In this document: piece after piece, positions 1 to 7,366 of the stretch
How the letters are laid out: every line of letters starts with the position of its first letter
How positions within the stretch are numbered: the stretch's first letter is position 1
Assembly (NCBI GenBank): GCA_002690215.1
Contig: NZDS01000137.1
Location: 1-37,304 of the forward strand
DNA from: Rhodospirillaceae bacterium
GTDB taxonomy: Bacteria > Pseudomonadota > Alphaproteobacteria > UBA2966
DNA: 37,304 bases
Reading direction: 5' to 3'
The notes under the pieces: generated by a model
Databases searched by the model: none
The model's input: only the letters and a program-made list of their open reading frames with translations
What the model was told of the DNA's origin: nothing
Position numbers and translations under genes: made by a program

Positions 1-113
1 CTCGGAGAGCCCCAGGAAGGTGCTCATCGTGCCTTCCTCCGCGACGAAGAGGCCTCGATCAAACCGGACAGATCACGTGTTACCTAATGCGGACAGATCA
101 CATGTTAGCGACA
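1..113 (-). mobile_element. Edge of a probable insertion sequence, continuing beyond the left window end
   Basis: Seen: two 18-bp direct repeats (65..82 and 90..107) that differ at one base lie just inside the point where the peptidyl-prolyl isomerase reading frame stops looking like its family. On the minus strand the junction reads TGTCGCTAACATG, so an element end near position 113 is plausible. Further in, an ATG at 27 (minus strand) sits downstream of a GGAGG and could open an ORF leaving the window. Known: several IS families, IS21-like among them, carry repeated motifs inside their ends. Inference: this is the terminus of an IS whose transposase lies outside the window. The family is not proven and the other end cannot be seen. 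Confidence 0.5.
65..107. repeat. Two 18-bp direct repeats at the presumed IS end
   Basis: Copies at 65..82 and 90..107 share CGGACAGATCAC, then G or A, then TGTTA. They start 25 bp apart. Repeats near a terminus are typical transposase-binding sites, which supports reading 1..113 as an element edge. Confidence 0.6.
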
Positions 114-863
114 GTTGCTGAGCTGGGACTTGAGCTCCGGCTCACTTTCCTCGAAGCTTGGCGGCGGCTTTTGGCGGCGCTCCTCGACCAGGATGACGTG
201 CCAGCCGAAGCGCGTCTGCACCGGCGTCTTGGAATAGTCCCCGGGCTGCATGGCAAAGGCGGCTTCGGCGAAGGGCGGCACCATCTGATCCTTGGTGAAG
301 TAGCCGAGATCGCCGCCCTTGGCCCCCGAGGGACCGGTGGAATGCTTGCGTGCCATCTCGCCGAAGCCGGCGCCACCGTTAAGCTTGCGGATGATGTCGC
401 GGGCTTTCTTTTCCTCTTTCACCAGGATGTGGCGGGCGTGGACCTCGAGCTGCGGCGGTTGCTTGGCCACCATGGCGTCGTAGGCCTGGCGCAGGCGGGC
501 CTCGGTAATTTGTCCCTCGACGCCGCTTTTCAAATATTCCAGCCACAGCACCTCGTCGGTCTGGAAGCTGATGCGGGCTTTCACCTCGGGCTTTTCGTGC
601 AAGCTCTCGCGCCGCGCCGCCTGGGTGACCAGGCGGCGGTCGATCATGCGGTCGACCAGTTGATCGAAAAGGCGCTCGAGCGGCACCTTGCGAAAACGCT
701 GGGGCAGGGCCTGGTGCATCATGGCGATTTCCCAGCGGTAAAGCGGCGCCCCGTTTACCGTGGCGACGACGTCGTCAGGCGCCTCCGCGGCCAGCGCCAG
801 AGTTGGGGCCGCAATTACGGCGGCGCAAAGGCCGAACAGAATCGGCAGGAATATACGTCTCAT
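105..863 (-). pseudogene. Parvulin-type (PpiC/SurA-like) peptidyl-prolyl cis-trans isomerase, 3' end truncated
   Basis: The 252-aa product begins with a Sec signal peptide (about 1-26, ending ALA-AEA), then a SurA-like N-terminal helical region. A parvulin rotamase domain follows at about 139-229 with the hallmarks HARHILV, GGDLGYF and FGWHVI. Proteins of this kind fold outer-membrane and secreted proteins in the periplasm. The ATG at 863 has a GAGGTG ribosome site. The last residues (KSQLSNCR) run straight into the presumed IS terminus. Relatives normally continue about 20-30 residues after this point, so the C-terminal tail seems lost. The rotamase domain is complete, so the protein may still work. 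Parvulin identity is firm; truncation by an IS is inferred. Confidence 0.75.
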
Positions 864-960
864 GCGATGTCACCTCTGGGCTGGCTGGGATCGGCCCCCT
901 GCCTACCCCAGGGGCTGCGCGGCGACAAATAAATTCTGTGTGTGTTGGCGAGCGTCGCGT

Positions 961-1176
961 CTAGCGAGCGCTACGACCTTCCAGCGGGGTTCCGGTCAGC
1001 AGCGACACCAAGTGTGCCAACATCAAAATCACCACCAACAGACCGACGAACTGTAGCCCGGTGTAGGGCATCAGGCGCACCTGGCCGGGCGGTGGCGGGC
1101 GCCGGCTCATGAAATTGGCGAAGCCGGCCAGTGCCAGACCACAGGCCAGCACAATCAGGGTGAGCGTCAGCGTCAT
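961..1176 (-). CDS. Small two-helix membrane protein of unknown function
   Basis: This 71-aa protein has two hydrophobic helices (about 2-22 and 40-62), separated by an arginine- and proline-rich loop beginning SRRPPPP. The ATG at 1176 has only a distant AGGCGG upstream. It is divergent from the metalloprotease gene at 1213, with about 36 bp between the starts. I do not recognise a family. Good coding composition and the absence of a better ORF on the other strand support it as a gene. Confidence 0.6.
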   Translation of the reverse strand: MTLTLTLIVLACGLALAGFANFMSRRPPPPGQVRLMPYTGLQFVGLLVVILMLAHLVSLLTGTPLEGRSAR

Positions 1177-1212
1177 GATTTGTTTACACCGCCTGGGGCA
1201 TCATGGGTTGCC

Positions 1213-1938
1213 ATGTGGTTCCGCATTCTCACTGTCTTGGTCGTTCTCGCCGCGACCACCGGGGCCGGCGACTGGAGTTTTGCGCCGCCGGACGAACTGC
1301 CCGATCCCGACGACTACCAGATTTATGTGGTGGAAGACTGGACGGTTCACGTCAACAAACAATTGCTCAGCTTCCACGGCCGCCTGGCGCTCGATACCCT
1401 GGACGTGCTGCAGACCCAGCTCGGCCGGGTGACCCAGGTGCTGCCGGCAGGCATCCTGGAGCGCCTGCAGCAGGTGCCGATCTGGGTCGAGCTGAGCCTC
1501 GATAACAAGATCACCAATGCCCCGGCCTTCTACCGCTCGCTACGCCAGGGCGGGGCGGACGACGGCTGGCGCTATCCTACCGAGGGCAGCGTGGTGATCC
1601 GCGAGGCCCGACTTTTCGCTTATGGCACTCGTGGCCATCCCATGGTGCTGCTGCACGAGCTGGCGCATGCCTATCACGACCAGGTGCTGGGCTTCGACTA
1701 TGACGGTATTCGTCGGCTCTACCTCGATGCCAAAACCAGCGGCCGCTACGACAACGTTCCCACCGTCTATGGCAAACGCCTGCCGGCTTATGCCATGACC
1801 AACGCACAGGAATACTTCGCCGAACTGAGCGAGGCCTATTTCGGCCGCAACGACTTTTTTCCCTTTCGGCGCAAGGATCTGCGGGGCTTCGACCCGGGCA
1901 TGTTCGGGCTGTTGAACAGCCTCTGGCAGGAACGCTAG
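1213..1938 (+). CDS. Secreted HExxH zinc metalloprotease-like protein
   Basis: The 241-aa product starts with a signal peptide (about 1-20, MWFRILTVLVVLAATTGAGD). It contains HELAHAYH at 148-155, matching the HExxH zinc-binding helix. A downstream EYFAELSEAYFG (200-211) supplies a candidate third ligand glutamate, a layout known from gluzincin-like metallopeptidases. I place the start at ATG 1213 because it gives a clean signal peptide. A TTG at 1180 would extend the frame by 11 residues and bury it. The last residues (LLNSLWQER) look like a natural end. Substrate and exact peptidase family are not recognised. It stands alone between divergent and convergent neighbours. Confidence 0.7.
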   Translation: MWFRILTVLVVLAATTGAGDWSFAPPDELPDPDDYQIYVVEDWTVHVNKQLLSFHGRLALDTLDVLQTQLGRVTQVLPAGILERLQQVPIWVELSLDNKITNAPAFYRSLRQGGADDGWRYPTEGSVVIREARLFAYGTRGHPMVLLHELAHAYHDQVLGFDYDGIRRLYLDAKTSGRYDNVPTVYGKRLPAYAMTNAQEYFAELSEAYFGRNDFFPFRRKDLRGFDPGMFGLLNSLWQER

Positions 1939-1941
1939 CTC

Positions 1942-2511
1942 TCAGCGAACTGGCACGCCGAACGGCAGGGCGTAGGTCAGCATCAGCGATTCGGTTCCCG
2001 GGTTGTGCGAGGACAGTACGCCGCCGTTCGACATGTGACCGACGCTGAGCCCGAGCCGCGCGCGGTCGTCGAAACGGTAGGCCAGATCGATCTGCGTGCG
2101 GAACGCCATCCAGTGGCCCAGTTCCTTGCCGCCACCGCGACCGTAGACGCCTGGAGCAAAGCTTGGCGTCACCACCCAGCGCCGCGCGAAGAACAGATCG
2201 AGAAGAACGCCGCCGTAGACGAATAGCGCCCGTTCGTTGGTTGCCATGAAACCGGCGAAGGGATTCACCGCCCCGAGCTTGGCGTCTGAGCGATACTCCA
2301 GCCGCGCCTCGACCCCGCGGCCGCTTTGCTTGACGTCGGTGTCACCGAGCGAGAGGACGACGAAAGCTGGATCGTCCGCCAGTGTCGCCGAGCTGAACGT
2401 CAGCATCGCGGACACTATTGGTATGCTCCCGAGTGACAAATTGCGCCTGATTGCCCGAAAAAAGGAGCCCGCCAATTGTCGAAAACCCGTCACTTCGGAC
2501 AAAATGTTCAT
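1942..2511 (-). CDS. PagL-like lipid A 3-O-deacylase (acyloxyacyl hydrolase family)
   Basis: The 189-aa product has a signal sequence ending near TLA-DDP (about residue 45) followed by a small beta barrel. Near the C-terminus GHMSNGG and NPGTES supply H159, S161 and E174. These correspond to the His-Ser-Glu triad known for PagL, whose spacing is about the same (one residue longer here). PagL enzymes in the outer membrane remove the 3-O acyl chain of lipid A. The ATG at 2511 follows the stop of the upstream barrel gene by one base (TGA-A-ATG), implying translational coupling. An in-frame ATG at 2568 lies inside the upstream gene and is unlikely. Confidence is good for family and moderate for activity. 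Confidence 0.75.
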   Translation of the reverse strand: MNILSEVTGFRQLAGSFFRAIRRNLSLGSIPIVSAMLTFSSATLADDPAFVVLSLGDTDVKQSGRGVEARLEYRSDAKLGAVNPFAGFMATNERALFVYGGVLLDLFFARRWVVTPSFAPGVYGRGGGKELGHWMAFRTQIDLAYRFDDRARLGLSVGHMSNGGVLSSHNPGTESLMLTYALPFGVPVR

Positions 2512-2512
2512 T

Positions 2513-3175
2513 TCAAAAGCTGTACCGCATTCGGGCAAGGATATTGTGGCTGTCATAGTCCAGGTCAAAGGAGCCGCCGGGGCTGATACTTAGAGAAATC
2601 TCTCCCGCCGAAAAGTACCTGTACTCCAATGCGAAATCGATTTGTGAAGGCAGGAAGTCGAACTCGACACCTATGGTTCCCTGGTATGCCGGACTCCAAT
2701 CTTTGCCGCCGACGACGCCAACGCCGGCCACGTTTATGTCGGACGTGGTGACCCGGGCGAAGCCGATGCCGGCGCCGACGTAGGGCTCGAGGAGGTTCGA
2801 GGGGCGAAAGACATAGGCGTTGGCCATCAGCGAGAGGGCAGCCATGCTGCCGGACGCCGAAACCGTACCGATTATGGAGTTGATGTCGTCCAGATCGCTT
2901 TTTCGGTAGGCGACTTCCCCCTCGACGCGGACCGGCGTCTGCGGCATTTCGTAACCGAGGGCACCGATCAGGCCGTAACCGGGAAGAAACGAGGTGTCGA
3001 TTACGTCGTTCCGCCCAACGTTGTCGTCCCTGACCAGGTAAGCGCCCAGGGCGGCGCTGAGATAAAATCCTTTTCCGTCTGCTCGCGCCTGGAAACATCC
3101 CGCCAATGTGGTCAGGGTTATGGCAACCAGGACAATTGAAAGCCTAGAGAATATCAGCAGAGCACTTCCCTCCAC
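2513..3175 (-). CDS. Outer-membrane beta-barrel protein (OmpA/OmpW-like porin fold)
   Basis: The 220-aa product has an N-terminal hydrophobic signal with a Cys near residue 27 (TTLAGCFQARA). This could be an ordinary signal peptide cut after ARA or a lipobox-like site. The remainder alternates amphipathic strands, with PYVGAGIGFARV typical of the OMP_b-brl family. It ends in RMRYSF, a terminal aromatic residue of the kind BAM recognises. It is first in a two-gene unit with the PagL-like gene, one base apart. Function beyond barrel structure is unknown. A role with the lipid A deacylase in envelope remodelling is inferred only from coupling. Confidence 0.75.
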   Translation of the reverse strand: MEGSALLIFSRLSIVLVAITLTTLAGCFQARADGKGFYLSAALGAYLVRDDNVGRNDVIDTSFLPGYGLIGALGYEMPQTPVRVEGEVAYRKSDLDDINSIIGTVSASGSMAALSLMANAYVFRPSNLLEPYVGAGIGFARVTTSDINVAGVGVVGGKDWSPAYQGTIGVEFDFLPSQIDFALEYRYFSAGEISLSISPGGSFDLDYDSHNILARMRYSF

Positions 3176-3356
3176 CTAGGCTGTTGGAAGCTGTTTTCTT
3201 GCCACACTAGAATTGGTGCATTGTGGGACTGCTGAATGCCCGCGACCGGCGCTCCCAGCGCAGCAATAACGCTTCAGCGCAGACGCCAAAAGATTGCGGG
3301 GAAGGCGAAAGGCCAGCCCCTAAGACAGTCCCACAAACAAAATTCCTACCGTTGTC

Positions 3357-3764
3357 CTACTTCCGGTCATGGAACGGAAACCCGGGCGGGAATGCCCGCT
3401 CCATGGATTCCTTGACCCTCTCGGCCACCTTTTCCCCGATGTCGCCGACCTTGTCATGGACGTCCTTGGCGATCTTCTCTGCCAGTTCGGGATTACCGGT
3501 CGAGACGTGAACCGAGCCGCCTTTGCCCGAGGTTGTCGAAGAGGCGGCAGCACTGGAATACGATCCCGATTTTCCGCCGGCCTGCTTCGTTGTCGTCGTC
3601 ACCGGGACGTCCGATGAAATGGTCACCTGACCATCGGTTTCCAGGCGCAATTCGGAGTCCGGAAAGTCCATGACCTTTTTGCCGTCCACATAGAGAACGC
3701 CGTCGGCGACTTTGACCTCGCCGCCCTCGAATTGGTGGGTACGCTGGATGCGGATTTTCGCCAT
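3357..3764 (-). CDS. Unknown 135-aa protein with C-terminal amphipathic helix
   Basis: Start chosen at ATG 3764 because GGGAGG lies about 7 bp upstream; the open frame extends to 3935 but without a ribosome site. The N-terminal part (about 1-55) contains VADGVLYVDGKKVMDF, a short beta-rich motif. A Ser/Thr/Gly-rich linker (about 60-95) and a charged helix (AEKIAKDVHDKVGDIGEK) follow. There is no signal peptide or membrane segment. I do not recognise the family. Confidence 0.65.
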   Translation of the reverse strand: MAKIRIQRTHQFEGGEVKVADGVLYVDGKKVMDFPDSELRLETDGQVTISSDVPVTTTTKQAGGKSGSYSSAAASSTTSGKGGSVHVSTGNPELAEKIAKDVHDKVGDIGEKVAERVKESMERAFPPGFPFHDRK

Positions 3765-3901
3765 AGCTGCCTCCCGCGGGTTCGCAACGATGGATTCCTT
3801 ACAGCATCCCATCTTCTGCGCGACCACGCCAGCAATAAGCGGATTGGGTGCTTTAGAAGAAAAACCGCTGCGCAGATGATTGGGGCTGTGATTCAGCGGC
3901 G

Positions 3902-4129
3902 CTAACGAAATTTCTGGGGATCGTGCGGATGCCACGGCTCAACGTATTCGGGGGCCCAGACGCCGCGGCCGGCTGACCGAGCGGCTCTCTCCGCCCCAAC
4001 GTAGTCGGTTGAGACTTTTCGGGCCGCAAGCGCCATGCCACGCAATACCATCGCCCGGTTGAGGTCGGTCTTGCCGTCAAAGCACACGGCCACGACCAGG
4101 CCTGAGCGATCGCGGCTGCGCTCGCGGCA
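3902..4129 (-). pseudogene. C-terminal remnant of a staphylococcal-nuclease-like (thermonuclease) gene
   Basis: About 75 codons remain open up to a TAG at 3902. They read like the end of SNase-fold proteins: RDRSGLVVAVCFDGKTDLNR, then GMALAARKVSTDYVGAE, then GRGVWAPEYVEPW. Those segments match the strand, helix and final GxWxxxxxxPW features of the family. No start codon, signal peptide or N-terminal barrel half precedes them. Instead the frame meets a hairpin repeat at 4143..4194. I infer a gene cut by deletion or repeat-mediated rearrangement and now inactive. Confidence 0.65.
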
Positions 4130-4142
4130 ACAAAAAAAGGGG

Positions 4143-4194
4143 AAAAAAAGGGGACAGGTACTTTTGGAGGTAAAAGTACCTGTCCCCTTTTTTT
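4143..4194. repeat. Perfect hairpin repeat, GGGGACAGGTAC type
   Basis: A perfect 23-bp inverted repeat (4143..4165 and 4172..4194) around a 6-base loop. Each arm carries the core GGGGACAGGTACTTTT and ends in a run of A or T. On either strand it resembles a GC stem plus T-tract, so it could act as a bidirectional terminator. It shares its core with repeats at 4298, 12916, 13050, 25269 and 31247, so it belongs to a dispersed family. It sits exactly at the break between the nuclease remnant and a duplicated ORF piece. Confidence 0.85.
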
Positions 4195-4283
4195 CCGGCG
4201 CCAGTCGATGCAGCGCGCCACGCCTTTCCACTGGGATTCTTGGGCCATGGCGCCAGCCTCCTCGATGCCCAGCGAAGCAACCG
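4195..4283 (-). pseudogene. Truncated duplicate of the 60-aa ORF at 4412..4594
   Basis: The minus-strand frame reads VASLGIEEAGAMAQESQWK then GVARCIDWRR. This is near-identical to residues of the intact 60-aa protein (VASLGIEEAGAMAHEYQWE, GVARYIDWRR). At DNA level 4197..4283 and 4465..4551 align over about 87 bp with roughly ten differences. The copy lacks the N- and C-terminal ends and is bracketed by two hairpin repeats. It is a decaying fragment rather than a gene. Confidence 0.7.
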
Positions 4284-4297
4284 CGGCCCAAGTGCGC

Positions 4298-4347
4298 AAA
4301 AAAGGGGACAGGTACTTTTAGGGGTTAAAGTACCTGTCCCCTTTTTT
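4298..4347. repeat. Hairpin repeat, GGGGACAGGTAC type
   Basis: 21-bp arms (4298..4318 and 4327..4347) are perfectly complementary around an 8-base loop, with the same core and A/T-tract flanks as the hairpin at 4143. It lies between the truncated duplicate and the intact 60-aa ORF, where it could also terminate transcription from the latter. Confidence 0.8.
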
Positions 4348-4411
4348 GGGCCGGCGGAGAGGCGCAGGTTGCTGGAAGCCCATCTTCAGGTCTTGCGGGG
4401 TTCGCGAACGG

Positions 4412-4594
4412 CTAGTTCACGCCCCCGTTGGCGTTGGCCGCGCCCTCTTCAGGCTGGTGCTGGCGGCGCCAGTCGATATAGCGCGCCACGCCTTCCCACT
4501 GGTATTCGTGGGCCATGGCGCCGGCCTCCTCGATGCCCAGCGAGGCGACGAGGACGCGGGCCATTTGCGACTGGTATTCCAAATTGGTCGCCAT
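4412..4594 (-). CDS. Unknown 60-aa soluble protein
   Basis: Start taken at ATG 4594, which has GGAGGAAG upstream. The small acidic protein starts MATNLEYQSQMARVLVASLG and ends EGAANANGGVN, with EEAGAMAHEYQWEGV in between. It lacks membrane segments. I do not recognise it. A partial near-identical copy lies 200 bp downstream, showing local duplication. The strong ribosome site, and a copy in which most substitutions keep the protein sequence recognisable, favour a real gene. Confidence 0.6.
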   Translation of the reverse strand: MATNLEYQSQMARVLVASLGIEEAGAMAHEYQWEGVARYIDWRRQHQPEEGAANANGGVN

Positions 4595-4745
4595 GATCTT
4601 CCTCCGGGCTCGTTTGCCCGTCTGAAAGGCAAGCAAACGCCATGCCATCCGGGGTTTGGGGTTTGACCGCAGCTTTCAGTAATTATCGTTTTATTTCAAT
4701 GTGTTAACTAAAGTCGCCGGGCGAAGGCTCCGAATCTCTCACGGA

Positions 4746-5429
4746 TCACCCGGCAGAAGCTTCCGGTTTGACCGTCACGATGACGCGAAAGGGCCAAAGT
4801 GGCAGGCCGATCAGACGATCGAGGTCGACCCGGGCACCGGCCCGGTGCAGTGCTGGCAGTACTTCTACCGGACGGCAGCCAAGCGAGAGCTGGGGCAAGT
4901 GCCAGAGCAGCCCTTCCAGGCTGCCCGCCAGCCGGCGTAACAGGGCGTTTTGCGGCTCGGCTGAGTGGGCGATGCCGAGGCGGCCGCCCGGGCGCACCAG
5001 GCGATATAGCTCCAGCGCGCCAAATTCGGGGTCTGAGAGCGGGCAGACGCTATAGCTCGAAAGCACGCTATCGAAGCTTTCGTCAGAGAAAGGCAATGCC
5101 GTCATATCGCCGATCGCGAAGATCAGCGCGGCGCCGCCGGCCACGGTTTTTTGCCGCGCCTGATCCAGCATACCGGGCGTCAGGTCGAGGCCGGTGACGA
5201 AACCAGAAGGGCCGGCCGCCCGGGCCGCCAGGCCGGTCGTCAGGCCACTGCCGCAGCCGGCATCCAGCACTCTGTCGCCCGACCGCACCGTATCGCGCAC
5301 CATGAGCTCGCGGCCGCGCTGGTCGCTGGCCAGGGTGAGCAGGCGGTGTTGGCGGTCGTAGCGTCGGGCGGCGCGCTGGTAGAGTGTCTTCAGCGTCGCT
5401 TGGTCGAGGGCCGGCCGCAGCTCGTTCAC
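4746..5429 (-). CDS. Class I SAM-dependent methyltransferase (UbiE-like)
   Basis: The 227-aa product has glycine-rich motif I at 54-62 (VLDAGCGSG), the acidic strand-2 motif GLDLTPGML (80-88), and motif II/III features (IGDMTALPF, VRPGGRLGI). This is the usual Rossmann methyltransferase layout. The substrate is unknown. The GTG start at 5429 lies 6 bp after the stop of the MacB-like permease, so it is the last gene of the transporter operon. The linkage may mean it modifies the exported compound, but that is only inference. Confidence 0.85.
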   Translation of the reverse strand: MNELRPALDQATLKTLYQRAARRYDRQHRLLTLASDQRGRELMVRDTVRSGDRVLDAGCGSGLTTGLAARAAGPSGFVTGLDLTPGMLDQARQKTVAGGAALIFAIGDMTALPFSDESFDSVLSSYSVCPLSDPEFGALELYRLVRPGGRLGIAHSAEPQNALLRRLAGSLEGLLWHLPQLSLGCRPVEVLPALHRAGARVDLDRLIGLPLWPFRVIVTVKPEASAG

Positions 5430-5435
5430 AGCCCG

Positions 5436-6668
5436 TTACTCATGGCGCAGCGCCTCGATGGGGTCGAGGCGCGCGGCCTTGCGGGCCGGGTAGTAGCCGA
5501 AAAAGATCCCGACGATGGCTGAGAAGCCCATGGCCAGCAGGATGGCGCCGGGCGAGACGATCATCGGCCAACCGGCCAGCCGCGCCACCGCCAGCGAGCC
5601 GCCGACGCCCAGCAAACTGCCGATCAGGCCGCCGATCAGCGACAGCGCCACGGCCTCGATGACGAACTGCACCATGATGTCGCGGCCGCGCGCACCGACC
5701 GCCATGCGCAAACCTATTTCGCGCGTCCGTTCGGTGACAGAGACCAGCATGATGTTCATGATTCCGATGCCGCCGACGATCAGCGAGACCCCGGCCACGG
5801 CGGCCAGCAGAAACGCCATGGTGCGCTGCGATTCGGCGCGGGCCTCGAGGATCTGGGCGATGTTGCGCACCACGAAGTCGTCGGGCTGGCCGGGCCGGAT
5901 GCGGTGGCGCCGGCGGAGCGTCTCGCTGACCTCGGTCTCGGCTTCGCCGATGAGCTCGGCCGTGCGCGCCTTGACGGTGATGGCGCCTACGAAGTCGGCT
6001 CGCACCTGGCGGCCCCCCAGCACCCGCTTCTTGGCCGTCGACAGCGGGATGAAAACGACATCGTCCTGGTCGCGGCCAAAAGGCGTCTGGCCCTTGACGC
6101 CGGTGACGCCGACGACCTTGAAGGGCACGCGCTTGATGCGGATGCTGGCGCCGATGGGATCGGCACCGGCAAACAGCTCATCAACCACCGACTGGCCCAC
6201 CAGCGCCACCTTGCGGGCGCCGCGCTCGTCGGCTGCCGTGAAACCGCGGCCTCGGTCGACCACCCAGTCGCGGGCCTCGAGGTAGCTTTGCGGAGCGCCA
6301 TAAATGGTGGTGAACCAGTTGGCGTTGCCGAAGATGATCTGGCCGGAGCCGCGCACCATGGGGGCGGCGATGCGCACCGCCGGCACCTCTTGTTCCAGCG
6401 CCCGGGCGTCGGCCGTGGTCAGCGAGATCACGCTGCCCGAGCCGCCGCGGGCGCCGCCCGAAACCGAAGTGCCGTTGAGCACAATAAGGACATTGGCACC
6501 CAGGCTTTGGATCAGCGCCTGGACCCGCTGTTCGGCCCCGGCACCGACCGCCACCATGGCGATCACGGCCGCTACGCCGATGATGATACCCAGCGTCGTC
6601 AGGGCCGTGCGCAGGATGTTGGTGCGCAGGGAATCGAGCGCTGTCAGCAGCGAATCGAGGGCCTTCAT
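5436..6668 (-). CDS. MacB-like ABC transporter permease (FtsX/MacB fold)
   Basis: A 410-aa protein with an N-terminal membrane helix (about 20-45, ALTTLGIIIGVAAVIAMVAV), a large periplasmic MacB_PCD domain, and three C-terminal helices (from about 280). The MacB-type motif GIMNIMLVSVTERTREIGLR is clear, and it ends PIEALRHE as this family does. The start at 6668 is 7 bp after the ATPase stop; a longer frame to 6737 would overlap that gene. With the ATPase and fusion protein it should form a tripartite efflux or envelope-export pump. No outer-membrane channel gene is seen nearby. Confidence 0.9.
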   Translation of the reverse strand: MKALDSLLTALDSLRTNILRTALTTLGIIIGVAAVIAMVAVGAGAEQRVQALIQSLGANVLIVLNGTSVSGGARGGSGSVISLTTADARALEQEVPAVRIAAPMVRGSGQIIFGNANWFTTIYGAPQSYLEARDWVVDRGRGFTAADERGARKVALVGQSVVDELFAGADPIGASIRIKRVPFKVVGVTGVKGQTPFGRDQDDVVFIPLSTAKKRVLGGRQVRADFVGAITVKARTAELIGEAETEVSETLRRRHRIRPGQPDDFVVRNIAQILEARAESQRTMAFLLAAVAGVSLIVGGIGIMNIMLVSVTERTREIGLRMAVGARGRDIMVQFVIEAVALSLIGGLIGSLLGVGGSLAVARLAGWPMIVSPGAILLAMGFSAIVGIFFGYYPARKAARLDPIEALRHE

Positions 6669-6675
6669 GCGGTCC

Positions 6676-7362
6676 TCACGGCGTCGCCTCGTCGGCTTCC
6701 AGGAGACCGTCGCGGAAGCGCAGCACGCGCCGCGCAAAGCCTGCCACCTCGGCTTCGTGGGTGACCACGATGACGTTGATGCCGTCGGCGTTGAGCTGCT
6801 GGAAGAGCGTCAGGATCTCTACACCGGTACGGCTGTCCAGTGCGCCGGTGGGCTCGTCGGCGAGCAGCAGCAAGGGCCGGTTGACGATGGCCCGGGCGAT
6901 GGCCACGCGCTGCATCTGGCCGCCCGAAAGCTGGGTCGGCAGGTGATGGACGCGGTCCGAAAGCCCCACCGCCTCGAGGGCCGCGGCAGCCCGGTCACGG
7001 CGCTGCTGCCGTGGTGTGGCGCCATAGAGCAACGGCAGCTCGACGTTCTTCAGCGCCGTCGCCCGGGGCAGCAGATTGAAGGACTGAAAGACGAAACCGA
7101 CTTGGCGGTTGCGTGTCTCGGCCAGACCGTCTCGGTCCAGCCTCGAGACGTCCTGGCCGGCCAGCACGTAGCGCCCTGCCGTCGGCGTATCGAGGCAGCC
7201 CAGCAGATGCATACAGGTCGACTTTCCCGAACCCGAAGGGCCCATGATGGCCAGGAATTCTCCTTCGTCGATGTTCACCGTGAAATCGCGCAGCGCCCGC
7301 ACCTCGCTGGGACCGACGCGATAGTCCTTGCTCAGGCCCTCGGTTTCGATGAAGGCCGGCAT
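6676..7362 (-). CDS. MacB/LolD-type ABC transporter ATPase
   Basis: 228 aa with Walker A GPSGSGKST (41-49), Q-loop FQSFNLLPR (92-100), signature LSGGQ (145-149), Walker B LLLLADEPTG (164-173) with catalytic E170, and H-loop VVTHEAE. All required residues are present. It powers the permease encoded just downstream. Its start follows the fusion-protein stop by 4 bp. Confidence 0.93.
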   Translation of the reverse strand: MPAFIETEGLSKDYRVGPSEVRALRDFTVNIDEGEFLAIMGPSGSGKSTCMHLLGCLDTPTAGRYVLAGQDVSRLDRDGLAETRNRQVGFVFQSFNLLPRATALKNVELPLLYGATPRQQRRDRAAAALEAVGLSDRVHHLPTQLSGGQMQRVAIARAIVNRPLLLLADEPTGALDSRTGVEILTLFQQLNADGINVIVVTHEAEVAGFARRVLRFRDGLLEADEATP

Positions 7363-7366
7363 GAGA

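Noticed and set aside
4035-4328. ORFs running through the hairpin repeats (both strands)
   Set aside because: Their translations contain repeat-derived KKGDRYF/GQVLL-type segments and no family signal; they arise from the repeats.
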